Below are positions 9,292-17,536 of a stretch of DNA of 37,592 bases, piece after piece (the stretch's first letter is position 1; each line of letters begins with the position of its first letter). A model generated the notes under the pieces. That model saw only the letters and a program-made list of their open reading frames with translations, had not been told where the DNA came from and did no database searches. This stretch comes from an uncultured Phocaeicola sp. Lineage in GTDB: Bacteria > Bacteroidota > Bacteroidia > Bacteroidales > Bacteroidaceae. The position numbers and the translations under genes were made by a program. The stretch covers positions 1 through 37,592 of the forward strand of contig CANQSM010000026.1 in the NCBI GenBank assembly GCA_947626525.1, written 5' to 3'.

Positions 9292-10638
9292 ATGGGAGAT
9301 TCTAAAGCATTTCTAAATATACCTCGACAAGAGGCGGGATACCGCCCCGTAAGTGAGCGAATCACCGATTTCAGTCAGGTGGAACAGACATTGAATACAA
9401 ACAGCCGAAAGTTGCAGGCTTCACGCTGCATGGATTGCGGGGTACCTTTCTGCCATTGGGCATGCCCAATGGGCAACAGGCAACCTGAATGGCAGGACGC
9501 TTTATTCAAAGGCAAGTGGAGGGAAGCATACGAGATATTATCGTCAACATGTGACTTTCCAGAATTTACAGGACGTATCTGCCCTGCTCTCTGCGAAAAA
9601 TCGTGCGTGTTGAAATTGTCCTGCGACCAGCCCGTAACCATCCGGGAAAATGAAGCGGCCATTGTGGAAGCGGCATTCCGAGAAGGCTACATACAAGCAA
9701 GAACCCCAAAAAGAAACGGAAAAAAGGTTGCCGTCATCGGAGCTGGTCCGGCAGGGTTGGTGGTCGCCAACAGGCTGAACCGAAAAGGGTATTCCGTGAC
9801 GTTGTTTGACAAGAACGAAGCTGCGGGAGGATTGTTACGCTTCGGTATTCCGAACTTCAAATTGGACAAAAACGTGATTGACCGCCGCATGAAGATATTG
9901 GTGGCGGAAGGAATCCTGTTCGAAATGGGGAGAGAGATAGATGTCCATCGGTTGCCTGAAGGTTTCGACGCTTATTGCATCTGCACCGGGACACCTACCG
10001 CACGAGATTTGAACATTGAAGGACGTAACTTGCGAGGAATTTATTTCGCCCTTGATATGCTTGCCCAACAAAACAGGATTCTAGCCGGACAAACATTTCC
10101 GAAAGACAAACTTGTGAATGCCAAAGGTAAAAAAGTGCTCGTTATTGGTGGGGGCGATACTGGTTCCGACTGTATCGGAACCAGTATACGTCAAGGAGCC
10201 ATTAGTGTAACCCAAATAGAAATCATGCCAAAACCTCCTGTCGGATACAATCCCACTACTCCATGGCCGCAATGGCCTGTGGTCTTCAAGACAACCTCCA
10301 GCCACGAAGAGGGGTGCACACGCCGCTGGTGTCTCGCCTCTCGGCAATTTATCGGAAAGAACAATAAAGTGACAGGTGTAGAAGTGGAAGAAGTGGAATG
10401 GATTCCGGCAGCAGACAACCAACGCCCAACCATGCAACCTACTGGAAAGAAAGAGATTATCGAAGCAGACATGGTGTTACTCGCCATGGGCTTCCTCAAA
10501 CCAGAACAACCGAAGTTCACAGAGAATGTATTCCTTGCCGGAGACGCTGCCACCGGAGCAAGCCTCGTAGTACGCGCCATGGCAGACGGCCGTAAAGCCG
10601 CTTCGGATATAGACGCATATCTAACAAGCACTTTGTAA
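9292..10638 (+). CDS. gltD: Glutamate synthase small subunit
   Basis: GltD oxidises NAD(P)H and passes electrons through FAD and [4Fe-4S] centres to GltB. The 448-aa protein has an N-terminal cysteine-rich region with C46, C49, C54, C58 and C97, C101, C105, C111, an FAD Rossmann motif (VIGAGPAG, 148-155) and an NAD(P)H-binding motif (VIGGGDTGSD, 284-293). The C-terminal FLAGDAATGASLVVRAMADG is the usual second FAD contact. Length and motif order are normal for the beta subunit. It sits 46 nt after gltB and 23 nt before asnB, so all three are likely cotranscribed. Confidence 0.97.
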   Translation: MGDSKAFLNIPRQEAGYRPVSERITDFSQVEQTLNTNSRKLQASRCMDCGVPFCHWACPMGNRQPEWQDALFKGKWREAYEILSSTCDFPEFTGRICPALCEKSCVLKLSCDQPVTIRENEAAIVEAAFREGYIQARTPKRNGKKVAVIGAGPAGLVVANRLNRKGYSVTLFDKNEAAGGLLRFGIPNFKLDKNVIDRRMKILVAEGILFEMGREIDVHRLPEGFDAYCICTGTPTARDLNIEGRNLRGIYFALDMLAQQNRILAGQTFPKDKLVNAKGKKVLVIGGGDTGSDCIGTSIRQGAISVTQIEIMPKPPVGYNPTTPWPQWPVVFKTTSSHEEGCTRRWCLASRQFIGKNNKVTGVEVEEVEWIPAADNQRPTMQPTGKKEIIEADMVLLAMGFLKPEQPKFTENVFLAGDAATGASLVVRAMADGRKAASDIDAYLTSTL

Positions 10639-10661
10639 TAACAATTAAAAACTTCTGATTT

Positions 10662-12335
10662 ATGTGTGGAATAGCAGGCATACTCAACATACAAGCTCAA
10701 ACCTCTGATTTGAGAACCAAAGCATTGAAAATGGCACAGAAAATCCGACACCGAGGACCGGACTGGAGCGGTATCTACGTAGGCGGAAGCGCCATTCTGG
10801 CACACGAGCGCCTTTCAATCGTCGATCCGCAAAGCGGAGGGCAACCCCTCTACTCTCCAGACCGGAAACAAATACTTGCCGTGAACGGTGAAATTTACAA
10901 CCATCGCAATATCCGCATCCACTACGCTGGAAAATACGATTTTCAGACGAAAAGCGACTGCGAAGTTATTCTTGCCCTTTATAAAGAGAAAGGTATCCGC
11001 TTCCTGGAAGATCTCAGCGGCATCTTCGCTTTTGTCCTTTATGATGAAGAAAAAGATGCGTTCCTGATAGCTCGCGACCCGATAGGTGTTATACCTTTGT
11101 ATATAGGCACGGACAAAGAGGGAAGAATTTACGTTGCCAGTGAACTGAAAGCCCTCGAAGGATTTTGCGATGAATACAAATTCTTTCCTCCCGGACACTA
11201 CTATTACAGTAAGGAAGGAAAAATACAACGCTGGTACACTCGCGATTGGATGGACTACGCAACCGTGAAAGGCAACAAAGCTTCAGCAATCGATATAAAA
11301 GAAGCTTTGGAAAAAGCGGTACAGCGTCAATTGATGAGCGATGTTCCCTACGGAGTCCTTCTTTCGGGTGGGCTAGACAGTTCCGTCATATCTGCCGTTG
11401 CCAAGAAATATGCCGCCAAGCGTATAGAAACCGATGGGGTAAGTGATGCTTGGTGGCCTCAACTCCACTCCTTTGCCATCGGACTAAAAGGCGCACCAGA
11501 TTTGCTGAAAGCGCGTGAAGTGGCTGATTACATCGGCACGGTACACCATGAAATCAATTACACGGTGCAAGAAGGCTTGGACGCTATCCGGGATGTCATC
11601 TATTTTATTGAAACATATGATGTGACGACCGTCCGTGCGTCCACCCCAATGTATCTACTGGCACGCGTCATTAAGTCAATGGGTATAAAGATGGTACTTA
11701 GTGGAGAAGGTGCCGATGAAGTTTTCGGAGGCTATCTCTATTTCCACAAAGCTCCTACTTCGCAAGCTTTCCACGAAGAGACCGTACGCAAGCTTTCCAA
11801 GTTGCACCTCTACGACTGCCTCCGCGCCAACAAAAGTCTGGCAGCTTGGGGCATAGAAGGACGTGTGCCGTTCCTCGATGTGGAATTCCTGGATGTAGCC
11901 ATGCGGCAGAATCCGGCAGCCAAGATGTGTCCCGGCAAAAAAATAGAAAAACAAATCGTGCGTGAGGCTTTTGCCGATATGTTGCCGGAAAGCGTGGCAT
12001 GGAGACAGAAAGAACAGTTCAGCGACGGTGTAGGTTACTCATGGATAGATACATTAAAGGATATCACCTCCGCTGCTGTCAGTGACGAACAAATGAGGCA
12101 TGCATCCGAACGATTCCCCATCAATACACCACTAAACAAAGAAGAATATTATTATCGCAGTATTTTTGAAGAACACTTTCCTAGCGAGAGCGCGGCACGA
12201 AGCGTACCCAGTGTACCTAGCGTTGCCTGTTCTACAGCGGAAGCGCTGGCTTGGGACACAACGTTTCAAAATATGAATGATCCCAGCGGACGAGCAGTGA
12301 AAGGAATTCATCTCTCCTCTCTCCCCTTGTCGTAA
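10662..12335 (+). CDS. asnB: Asparagine synthase B (glutamine-hydrolysing)
   Basis: AsnB makes asparagine from aspartate, ATP and glutamine. The 557-aa protein starts with MCGIAGI, where Cys2 is the nucleophile of the class II glutaminase domain, followed by NGEIYN (75-80) and KSDCE (97-101), which position glutamine. The synthetase domain has the ATP pyrophosphatase loop SGGLDSS (235-241) and GEGADEVFGGY further on. The C-terminal tail with PSVACSTAEALAWD is characteristic of AsnB proper. It lies 23 nt after gltD; coupling GltBD to AsnB puts glutamate and asparagine synthesis on one transcript. A strong hairpin terminator follows at 12423-12462. Confidence 0.96.
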   Translation: MCGIAGILNIQAQTSDLRTKALKMAQKIRHRGPDWSGIYVGGSAILAHERLSIVDPQSGGQPLYSPDRKQILAVNGEIYNHRNIRIHYAGKYDFQTKSDCEVILALYKEKGIRFLEDLSGIFAFVLYDEEKDAFLIARDPIGVIPLYIGTDKEGRIYVASELKALEGFCDEYKFFPPGHYYYSKEGKIQRWYTRDWMDYATVKGNKASAIDIKEALEKAVQRQLMSDVPYGVLLSGGLDSSVISAVAKKYAAKRIETDGVSDAWWPQLHSFAIGLKGAPDLLKAREVADYIGTVHHEINYTVQEGLDAIRDVIYFIETYDVTTVRASTPMYLLARVIKSMGIKMVLSGEGADEVFGGYLYFHKAPTSQAFHEETVRKLSKLHLYDCLRANKSLAAWGIEGRVPFLDVEFLDVAMRQNPAAKMCPGKKIEKQIVREAFADMLPESVAWRQKEQFSDGVGYSWIDTLKDITSAAVSDEQMRHASERFPINTPLNKEEYYYRSIFEEHFPSESAARSVPSVPSVACSTAEALAWDTTFQNMNDPSGRAVKGIHLSSLPLS

Positions 12336-12422
12336 CAGGAAAAATATATCTGAATATGACAGTCCTAAATAACTATTGCAGTTATTGGACAAAAAAGGTA
12401 CTATAAAATATTTTGTGTAAAT

Positions 12423-12462
12423 AAAAATACGGAATTCAAAGTACAATGAGTTCCGTATTTTT
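12423..12462. terminator. Bidirectional terminator between asnB and the MATE gene
   Basis: AAAAATACGGAA (12423-12434) and TTCCGTATTTTT (12451-12462) form a perfect 12-bp stem with a 16-nt loop. The A-run on the left and T-run on the right let it work for asnB (+) and for the converging MATE gene (-). Confidence 0.85.
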
Positions 12463-12483
12463 CATTTTATAAATTTGCAAAGA

Positions 12484-12540
12484 CATTATAACGCATACCC
12501 CATAGACGTTATAACGCTTTCGGAAAAAGGTTATAAAATA
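12484..12540. repeat. Three TTATAA-centred repeats at 22-23 bp spacing
   Basis: CATTATAACG (12484-12493), CGTTATAACG (12507-12516, a perfect 10-bp palindrome) and GGTTATAAAA (12529-12538) start 23 and 22 bp apart, i.e. about two helical turns. They lie just after the asnB terminator and before the 3' end of the MATE gene, an unusual place for operators. Function unknown. Confidence 0.45.
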
Positions 12541-12628
12541 TATCCCTATTTTTATTCGCCTCTTCGCATAAAGGCTGAAGAAATTTTCCTATCTTGTCAA
12601 ATCCTATAGTATAGGTATGAATGAAAAT

Positions 12629-13966
12629 TTACGTGATAGAGAGCAACTTCTTCTTCAAAATAAAAAACCAAATAAATGCGCATATCCCTTTCAGCGTACT
12701 GGAAATACTTACCGCCCACCAAATACCGGAAACCCCTAACCCTAAATTAACCAGATAAAGGGCGATAGGGATACGGAGCAAATTTCCACTGATACTAATC
12801 ATAGCCGGAGGAAGCGTGCGCCCCATTCCATAGAACATTCCTTGCATAGTAATTTCCAACATCATAAAAAGTTGCGAATAACCGTCTATACGCATAAAAA
12901 TGCCTCCCGAAGTATAGGCTGCCTGTTCCGGAACAAAAAGAAAAAAAATCTCTTTTCCGAAAATAATGAAAAGCAGAGTACATGATATGCCCAATATCCC
13001 TGTCAGCCAAAGAGTGGTACGATAAGCCCTCAATACGCGCAATACCTGCCCAGCTGCGTAATTCTGTGCTACAAAAGCACTAAGAGCCGTAGAAAAACCT
13101 TGTGCCGTATTCCAAGTAATCGCTTCTATCTGTCCTCCTGCTGTAAAAGTCATCAAACCAATATGCCCACCTTCTGCAGCCGACAACTTACAAATATACA
13201 TATTAATAAAAGCAAACAAGATATTCAACGTAGCAACAGGCAACCCCAATTGTACGATACGCATAACACACTTGCGTTTCAGAGCCACCAAAAATTTAAA
13301 TCCTGAGAAAAGCGTCTTCTTTATCTTCAGTTGATAAATAAACAAACTGAATACAATAACCTGAGACAAGACCGTAGCCACAGCTGCTCCATTTGTTCCC
13401 CAGCCCATTACAAAAATAAAGAATGGGTCAAGAATCATGTTCAACACCAAGCCCCCAGCACTAATGGCAAAAGGAATCTGGCTTCTTCCTGCCGCATTAA
13501 ACACACCGGTAAAGGTAGTCGATACAATAAAAAATGGTAATCCCAAAGCTACAATACGTAAATAGTGAATGGCTTGCTCTGTTATGCCCGGTTGCAAACC
13601 AAAAGTCCGCATAACGGGAAATGCAAACAGAAACAAAAAGATAGCCCATACCCCCGACAGGATAGAAGACATGGTAATATTATGCGATGCAAACGCAACG
13701 GCCCGTTCCGCATCCTTTTGTCCAATAGCCTGTCCCACACTCACTTCCGAACCTACTTTATTCAATAACGAAATAGAACCAGACATCCAAGTAAGGATAC
13801 CTACAGCCCCGATAGCCGCCACCGCTTCACTGCCAATGCGCCCTACCCAAGCCATATCAGTCAAACTATAAGCCATCTGGATAAAAGAGGTTGCCATTAT
13901 CGGTGCAGCCAATTTAAAAAGCTGACGCAATATAGGTCCATATGTTAAATCCCTAGTTCCTTCCAT
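12629..13966 (-). CDS. MATE family efflux transporter
   Basis: A 445-aa inner-membrane multidrug/toxin exporter of the MATE family, normally driven by Na+ or H+. It begins MEGTRDLTYGPILRQLFKLA, the usual MATE opening, followed by about 12 hydrophobic segments and the conserved MAWVGRIGSEAVAAIG stretch near residue 45. The frame extends upstream to 14038, but I start at ATG 13966 because a consensus -7 box (13987-13994) lies inside the extra part and because the shorter form matches the family N-terminus. The exported substrate cannot be told from sequence. It converges with asnB and diverges from the receiver gene at 14231. Confidence 0.93.
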   Translation of the reverse strand: MEGTRDLTYGPILRQLFKLAAPIMATSFIQMAYSLTDMAWVGRIGSEAVAAIGAVGILTWMSGSISLLNKVGSEVSVGQAIGQKDAERAVAFASHNITMSSILSGVWAIFLFLFAFPVMRTFGLQPGITEQAIHYLRIVALGLPFFIVSTTFTGVFNAAGRSQIPFAISAGGLVLNMILDPFFIFVMGWGTNGAAVATVLSQVIVFSLFIYQLKIKKTLFSGFKFLVALKRKCVMRIVQLGLPVATLNILFAFINMYICKLSAAEGGHIGLMTFTAGGQIEAITWNTAQGFSTALSAFVAQNYAAGQVLRVLRAYRTTLWLTGILGISCTLLFIIFGKEIFFLFVPEQAAYTSGGIFMRIDGYSQLFMMLEITMQGMFYGMGRTLPPAMISISGNLLRIPIALYLVNLGLGVSGIWWAVSISSTLKGICAFIWFFILKKKLLSIT

Positions 13967-13986
13967 TCCTTTATTTTTTGAGGATA

Positions 13987-13994
13987 CAAAAGTA
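13987..13994 (-). promoter_or_regulatory. MATE gene -7 box
   Basis: Read on the - strand this is TACTTTTG, an exact TAnnTTTG match, about 20 nt upstream of the chosen ATG at 13966. A T-rich partial -33 (TTTCG, plus-strand 14015-14019) lies about 20 bp further upstream. Confidence 0.6.
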
Positions 13995-14056
13995 GCACAT
14001 AAAGAATGAATATACGAAAAATAAAAACTTCTTTGCACAATTAATACCTAGATTTC

Positions 14057-14088
14057 GTTGTTTTCTTAACATTTTAATCCTATTTTTG
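14057..14088 (+). promoter_or_regulatory. Receiver-gene promoter
   Basis: TATTTTTG (14081-14088) matches the -7 consensus; GTTG (14057-14060), three of four bases of the -33 TTTG, is separated by 20 bp, the ideal spacing. The start would be near 14095, leaving a leader of about 135 nt before ATG 14231. Confidence 0.6.
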
Positions 14089-14230
14089 CAAAGGAAATGG
14101 TACAACATATCCAAAAATTAGTTTGTACTATTATCTATAAAGTTTTTATAATGGCACGGCTTCTGTTTCTAGTTCACACAACCTTGCCGGCCAAAATAAA
14201 TTAAACGAAAGAAGCAGAAAAATAAAGAAG

Positions 14231-14611
14231 ATGGAAACAGAAAAAAACGTACCTGTCAAAGTTTTGGTAGCAGAAGACACCGACAGTAATTATTTGTTGG
14301 TCTACACCATTTTGAAGAAAGAGTACGATGTAAAACGTGCCTGTAACGGATTGGAAGCAATCGAAATGTACGACACCTATCATCCGGATATCATTCTTAT
14401 GGACATGAAAATGCCGAAGATGGATGGTTTCACAACTACCCAGAAAATAAGAGAACGTGACAAAGAAATTCCTATCATTGCCCTAACAGCCTTCGCTTTC
14501 GACCAAGACCGACAAAAAGCGATACAAGCCGGGTGCAACGATTACATGTCCAAACCCCTATCTTGCGACTTGCTAAAAGAAATGATCAGAAAGTGGTCTC
14601 CCAAACAATAG
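14231..14611 (+). CDS. Stand-alone CheY-like receiver protein
   Basis: A 126-aa protein made only of a phosphoreceiver domain. The acidic pair is E15/D16 (LVAEDTDSN), the phosphoacceptor is D58 (LMDMKMPKMDG), followed by T86 and K108 (MSKPL). All active-site residues are present, so it should be phosphorylatable. There is no output domain. The sequence is most like the receivers at the C-terminus of hybrid histidine kinases, so it may be a shuttle or sink in a phosphorelay. No kinase is adjacent. It is monocistronic: own promoter upstream and a hairpin terminator 9 nt after the stop. Confidence 0.9.
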   Translation: METEKNVPVKVLVAEDTDSNYLLVYTILKKEYDVKRACNGLEAIEMYDTYHPDIILMDMKMPKMDGFTTTQKIRERDKEIPIIALTAFAFDQDRQKAIQAGCNDYMSKPLSCDLLKEMIRKWSPKQ

Positions 14612-14620
14612 AAATTCAAA

Positions 14621-14655
14621 GAGGGTGTCTGACACTTCTTTGCCAAAACACCCTC
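14621..14655 (+). terminator. Terminator after the receiver gene
   Basis: GAGGGTGT (14621-14628) pairs perfectly with ACACCCTC (14648-14655) over a 19-nt loop and is followed by a T-rich stretch (ATCATTATTTTATTC). It separates the receiver gene from converging rpoD. Confidence 0.75.
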
Positions 14656-14679
14656 ATCATTATTTTATTCTTCCAAAAT

Positions 14680-15540
14680 TTATCCCAAATACGATTTAAG
14701 CAATTTGCTTTGCGGACTTGCTCTCAATTTACGGATGGCCTTTTCTTTAATTTGGCGAACACGCTCACGAGTAAGACCAAACTTATCTCCAATTTCTTCC
14801 AAGCTCATTTCACGGTGATCAATACCGAAGAATGTCTGTATAATTTCCTTCTCACGCGGAGTAAGGGTAGACAGCGTTCTGTCAATTTCTTCCGATAAAG
14901 ATTCACTAACCAACGAATGATCCGCCATAGGAGAATCATCATTTACCAAAACATCAAGCAGACAATTATCCTCACCTTCAACAAACGAAGCATCTACCGA
15001 TACGTGGCGGCCGGAAACTCGCAAAGCATCTGAAATTTTATCTTCCTCTATGCCTAATTCTTCTGCTATTTCACCGGCGGAAGCACGACGTTCGTTTTCT
15101 TGTTCGAACTTAGCCAACGCTTTGTTGATACGATTAATGGAACCTACCTGATTCAAGGGTAAACGAACGATACGAGATTGTTCTGCCAATGCCTGAAGGA
15201 TAGACTGACGAATCCACCATACTGCATAACTGATAAATTTGAATCCACGAGTTTCATCGAATTTCTGTGCGGCCTTTACTAATCCTATATTACCCTCATC
15301 AATTAAATCAGCCAAACTAAGGCCTTGATTCTGATACTGTTTAGCCACAGATACAACGAAACGTAAATTCGCTCTCACCAATTTGTTTAAAGCGGCTTCG
15401 TCCCCTTTGCGAATACGCTGTGCGAGCTCTACCTCTTCATCCACTGAAATCAGCTCCTCACGGCCTATTTCTCTCAAATACGCTTCAAGAGAGGCTGTTT
15501 CACGGTTCGTAATACTTTTGTTAATCTTTAGTTGTCTCAT
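14680..15540 (-). CDS. rpoD: Primary RNA polymerase sigma factor (RpoD/SigA)
   Basis: The housekeeping sigma factor, 286 aa. It has region 1.2 ([16 protein letters not shown]), region 2 with the -10 recognition and core-binding helices ([18 protein letters not shown] and [10 protein letters not shown]), region 3, and region 4 with the helix-turn-helix [18 protein letters not shown]. It lacks region 1.1 and the long non-conserved insert of E. coli RpoD, as is normal for Bacteroidetes. This polypeptide would read the TAnnTTTG boxes listed here. The nearest upstream gene on its strand is kpsF, 171 nt away. Confidence 0.97.
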   Translation of the reverse strand: MRQLKINKSITNRETASLEAYLREIGREELISVDEEVELAQRIRKGDEAALNKLVRANLRFVVSVAKQYQNQGLSLADLIDEGNIGLVKAAQKFDETRGFKFISYAVWWIRQSILQALAEQSRIVRLPLNQVGSINRINKALAKFEQENERRASAGEIAEELGIEEDKISDALRVSGRHVSVDASFVEGEDNCLLDVLVNDDSPMADHSLVSESLSEEIDRTLSTLTPREKEIIQTFFGIDHREMSLEEIGDKFGLTRERVRQIKEKAIRKLRASPQSKLLKSYLG

Positions 15541-15711
15541 TTTCTAAAGTTTGGAAAATAATATGCGAAATTACTATTTATAATATTTCAAAGCTTATAT
15601 TGTTGCAATAATATTCATTAATTAATCAAAATATCTCTTTCTCCTTTCCTTAATCCAAGCAGCCAATTTTTTATTGAAACCTTGCAAGATCCACACATTC
15701 TTCCACATGAA

Positions 15712-16662
15712 TCAAATCATACAATTAAAGTAGTCAATAATGCCAACCAGTTTCTCTTTGTCATCCAATACCAACAAAGAATGAATCTTATAATGATTCA
15801 TCATTTCTTCCACTTCGGAAATTTTCGCATCTCCGTATACCATTTTGGGAGTACGGGTCATAATGTCCTCTACCGACAATTCGAAAAACTTTGAACGAGA
15901 ACGCTGCATTGCCCTACGGACATCACCGTCCGTGACAATTCCCAAAATCTGTTCATCCCGCATAGCCACAGCCAATCCCAACTTCCCGTCACTTATATGG
16001 ATAATAGCCTCTCCCAAGTTCATTTCAGGTGGCACAACCGGCAAATTTTCTTTGTGCATGACATCTTTTACTCTTGTCAACAAACGACGCCCCAAACTAC
16101 CTCCCGGATGAAAACGGGCAAAGTCCTTCGCCTCAAAATGACGGACCGCCATTAATGCACATGCCAAAGCATCACCCATTGCCAAAGAGGCTGTAGTGGA
16201 AGAGGTAGGAGCCAGATTCAAAGGACACGCCTCCCGCTTCACCGCCACACTCAGATGACAAGTGGAATATTCCGCTATCAACGACTTCGGATTTCCAGTC
16301 ATTCCTATAATGACAATCTTGCGTTCCATCAGATAAGGAATGAAACGAAGCAACTCGTCCGTCTGACCGGAATGAGATATCACCAATACGATATCCTGAG
16401 AAGTAATCATTCCCAAATCGCCATGGAACACATCCAATGGATTTACAAAAAAGGAAGGAGTGCCCGTACTCGCTAATGTTGCAGCTATTTTGGCACCTAT
16501 ATGACCGGACTTCCCTACTCCCGTAACAATCAAACGTCCCTTACACTGGAAAATCAATTCAACCGCCCTGTCAAAATCATCGGTCAGCTGAGGAATCAAC
16601 TCAAGTAAGGCAACCGACTCGTCCTGCAAACATTTCACAGCCCAATCTCTTATCTGACTCAT
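15712..16662 (-). CDS. kdsD: Arabinose-5-phosphate isomerase (KdsD/KpsF)
   Basis: Converts D-ribulose 5-phosphate to D-arabinose 5-phosphate, the first step to KDO. The 316-aa protein has an N-terminal SIS sugar-isomerase domain (about 32-170; GVGKSGHIGAK at 48-58, SHSGQTDE at 96-103) and a pair of CBS domains (about 198-255 and 264-316), the standard architecture and close to the usual 320-328 aa. Its ATG overlaps the kdsA stop as ATGA, implying translational coupling and an operon for two consecutive enzymes of KDO synthesis. The C-terminus ends just after the second CBS domain, slightly short but not truncated in a harmful place. Confidence 0.93.
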   Translation of the reverse strand: MSQIRDWAVKCLQDESVALLELIPQLTDDFDRAVELIFQCKGRLIVTGVGKSGHIGAKIAATLASTGTPSFFVNPLDVFHGDLGMITSQDIVLVISHSGQTDELLRFIPYLMERKIVIIGMTGNPKSLIAEYSTCHLSVAVKREACPLNLAPTSSTTASLAMGDALACALMAVRHFEAKDFARFHPGGSLGRRLLTRVKDVMHKENLPVVPPEMNLGEAIIHISDGKLGLAVAMRDEQILGIVTDGDVRRAMQRSRSKFFELSVEDIMTRTPKMVYGDAKISEVEEMMNHYKIHSLLVLDDKEKLVGIIDYFNCMI

Positions 16663-17441
16663 AATACAGTTTTTAATACGGATTCCAATTGATTCAGATA
16701 CAACATATTCGGCCCATCGCTCAAAGCATTGTCCGGATACGGATGCACCTCAAAGAAATACCCCGTAGCACCAAAAGCCTTGGCTGCCAACGCCATTGCC
16801 GGAACAAATTCCCGGTTACCTCCTGTCTTTCCTCCTGCCGCCCCAGGACGTTGTACCGAATGGGTACAATCCATTATCACGGTAGAAGTAAAACGTTTCA
16901 TATCGGCTATGTTACGAAAATCTACTACCAGGTTGTTATATCCATACATATTTCCACGCTCCGTCAACCAGATATGCTGTCCACCTGCCTCTTTTATTTT
17001 CTCAACGGGATATTGCATATCCAGCCCCGACAAAAATTGCGCTTTCTTTATATTGACAATCTTACCGGTACGAGCCGCCGCTACCAACAAATCGGTCTGA
17101 CGGCATAAAAAAGCCGGTATCTGTATCACATCCACCACCTCGCCAACCGGCACGGCTTGGTAAGACTCATGAATATCTGTGAGTAACGACAAACCGTATT
17201 TAGCTTTAACATCGCTTAACCAAGTCAGACCTTTTTCCAATCCCGGACCTCTGAAAGAATAGACCGAAGTCCTATTGGCTTTATCAAATGAAGACTTGAA
17301 AAAAATCTCCACTTGATACAACTCTTTCAAACGTACCAACTCCTGCGCCACCTCTTCCATTAATGAATAGGACTCCATTACACAAGGACCGGCAATACAT
17401 ATCGGACTTCCCATTTTCGGTTTATTTAAGTTCCACTTCAT
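16659..17441 (-). CDS. kdsA: KDO-8-phosphate synthase, metal-dependent class
   Basis: Condenses arabinose 5-phosphate with phosphoenolpyruvate to give KDO-8-phosphate for lipopolysaccharide. I start at ATG 17441 (260 aa): AGGAAGGAA lies about 8 nt upstream, and the 25 extra residues of the longest frame do not resemble the family. C20 (IAGPC), H194 (DCTHSVQRPG), E231 (FFEVHP) and D242 (LSDGPN) line up, with a constant offset of 9, with the metal ligands C11/H185/E222/D233 that I recall for the Aquifex enzyme. It should therefore be the metal-dependent type rather than the E. coli type. Overlaps kdsD by 4 nt. Confidence 0.95.
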   Translation of the reverse strand: MKWNLNKPKMGSPICIAGPCVMESYSLMEEVAQELVRLKELYQVEIFFKSSFDKANRTSVYSFRGPGLEKGLTWLSDVKAKYGLSLLTDIHESYQAVPVGEVVDVIQIPAFLCRQTDLLVAAARTGKIVNIKKAQFLSGLDMQYPVEKIKEAGGQHIWLTERGNMYGYNNLVVDFRNIADMKRFTSTVIMDCTHSVQRPGAAGGKTGGNREFVPAMALAAKAFGATGYFFEVHPYPDNALSDGPNMLYLNQLESVLKTVL

Positions 17442-17536
17442 GCAAATTTCCTTCCTACTTACAACTGAAAAGTCTTTCCTTTCCCTGTTACAAGTTCCGA
17501 AACGAAACCTGTGCAACTCTCTTAATATTGCTACTT

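Noticed and set aside
15566-15573. Possible rpoD -7 box (TAATTTCG on the - strand)
   Set aside because: One mismatch in the TTTG core, and the nearest TTTG is only 15 bp away, so I could not support it as a promoter.
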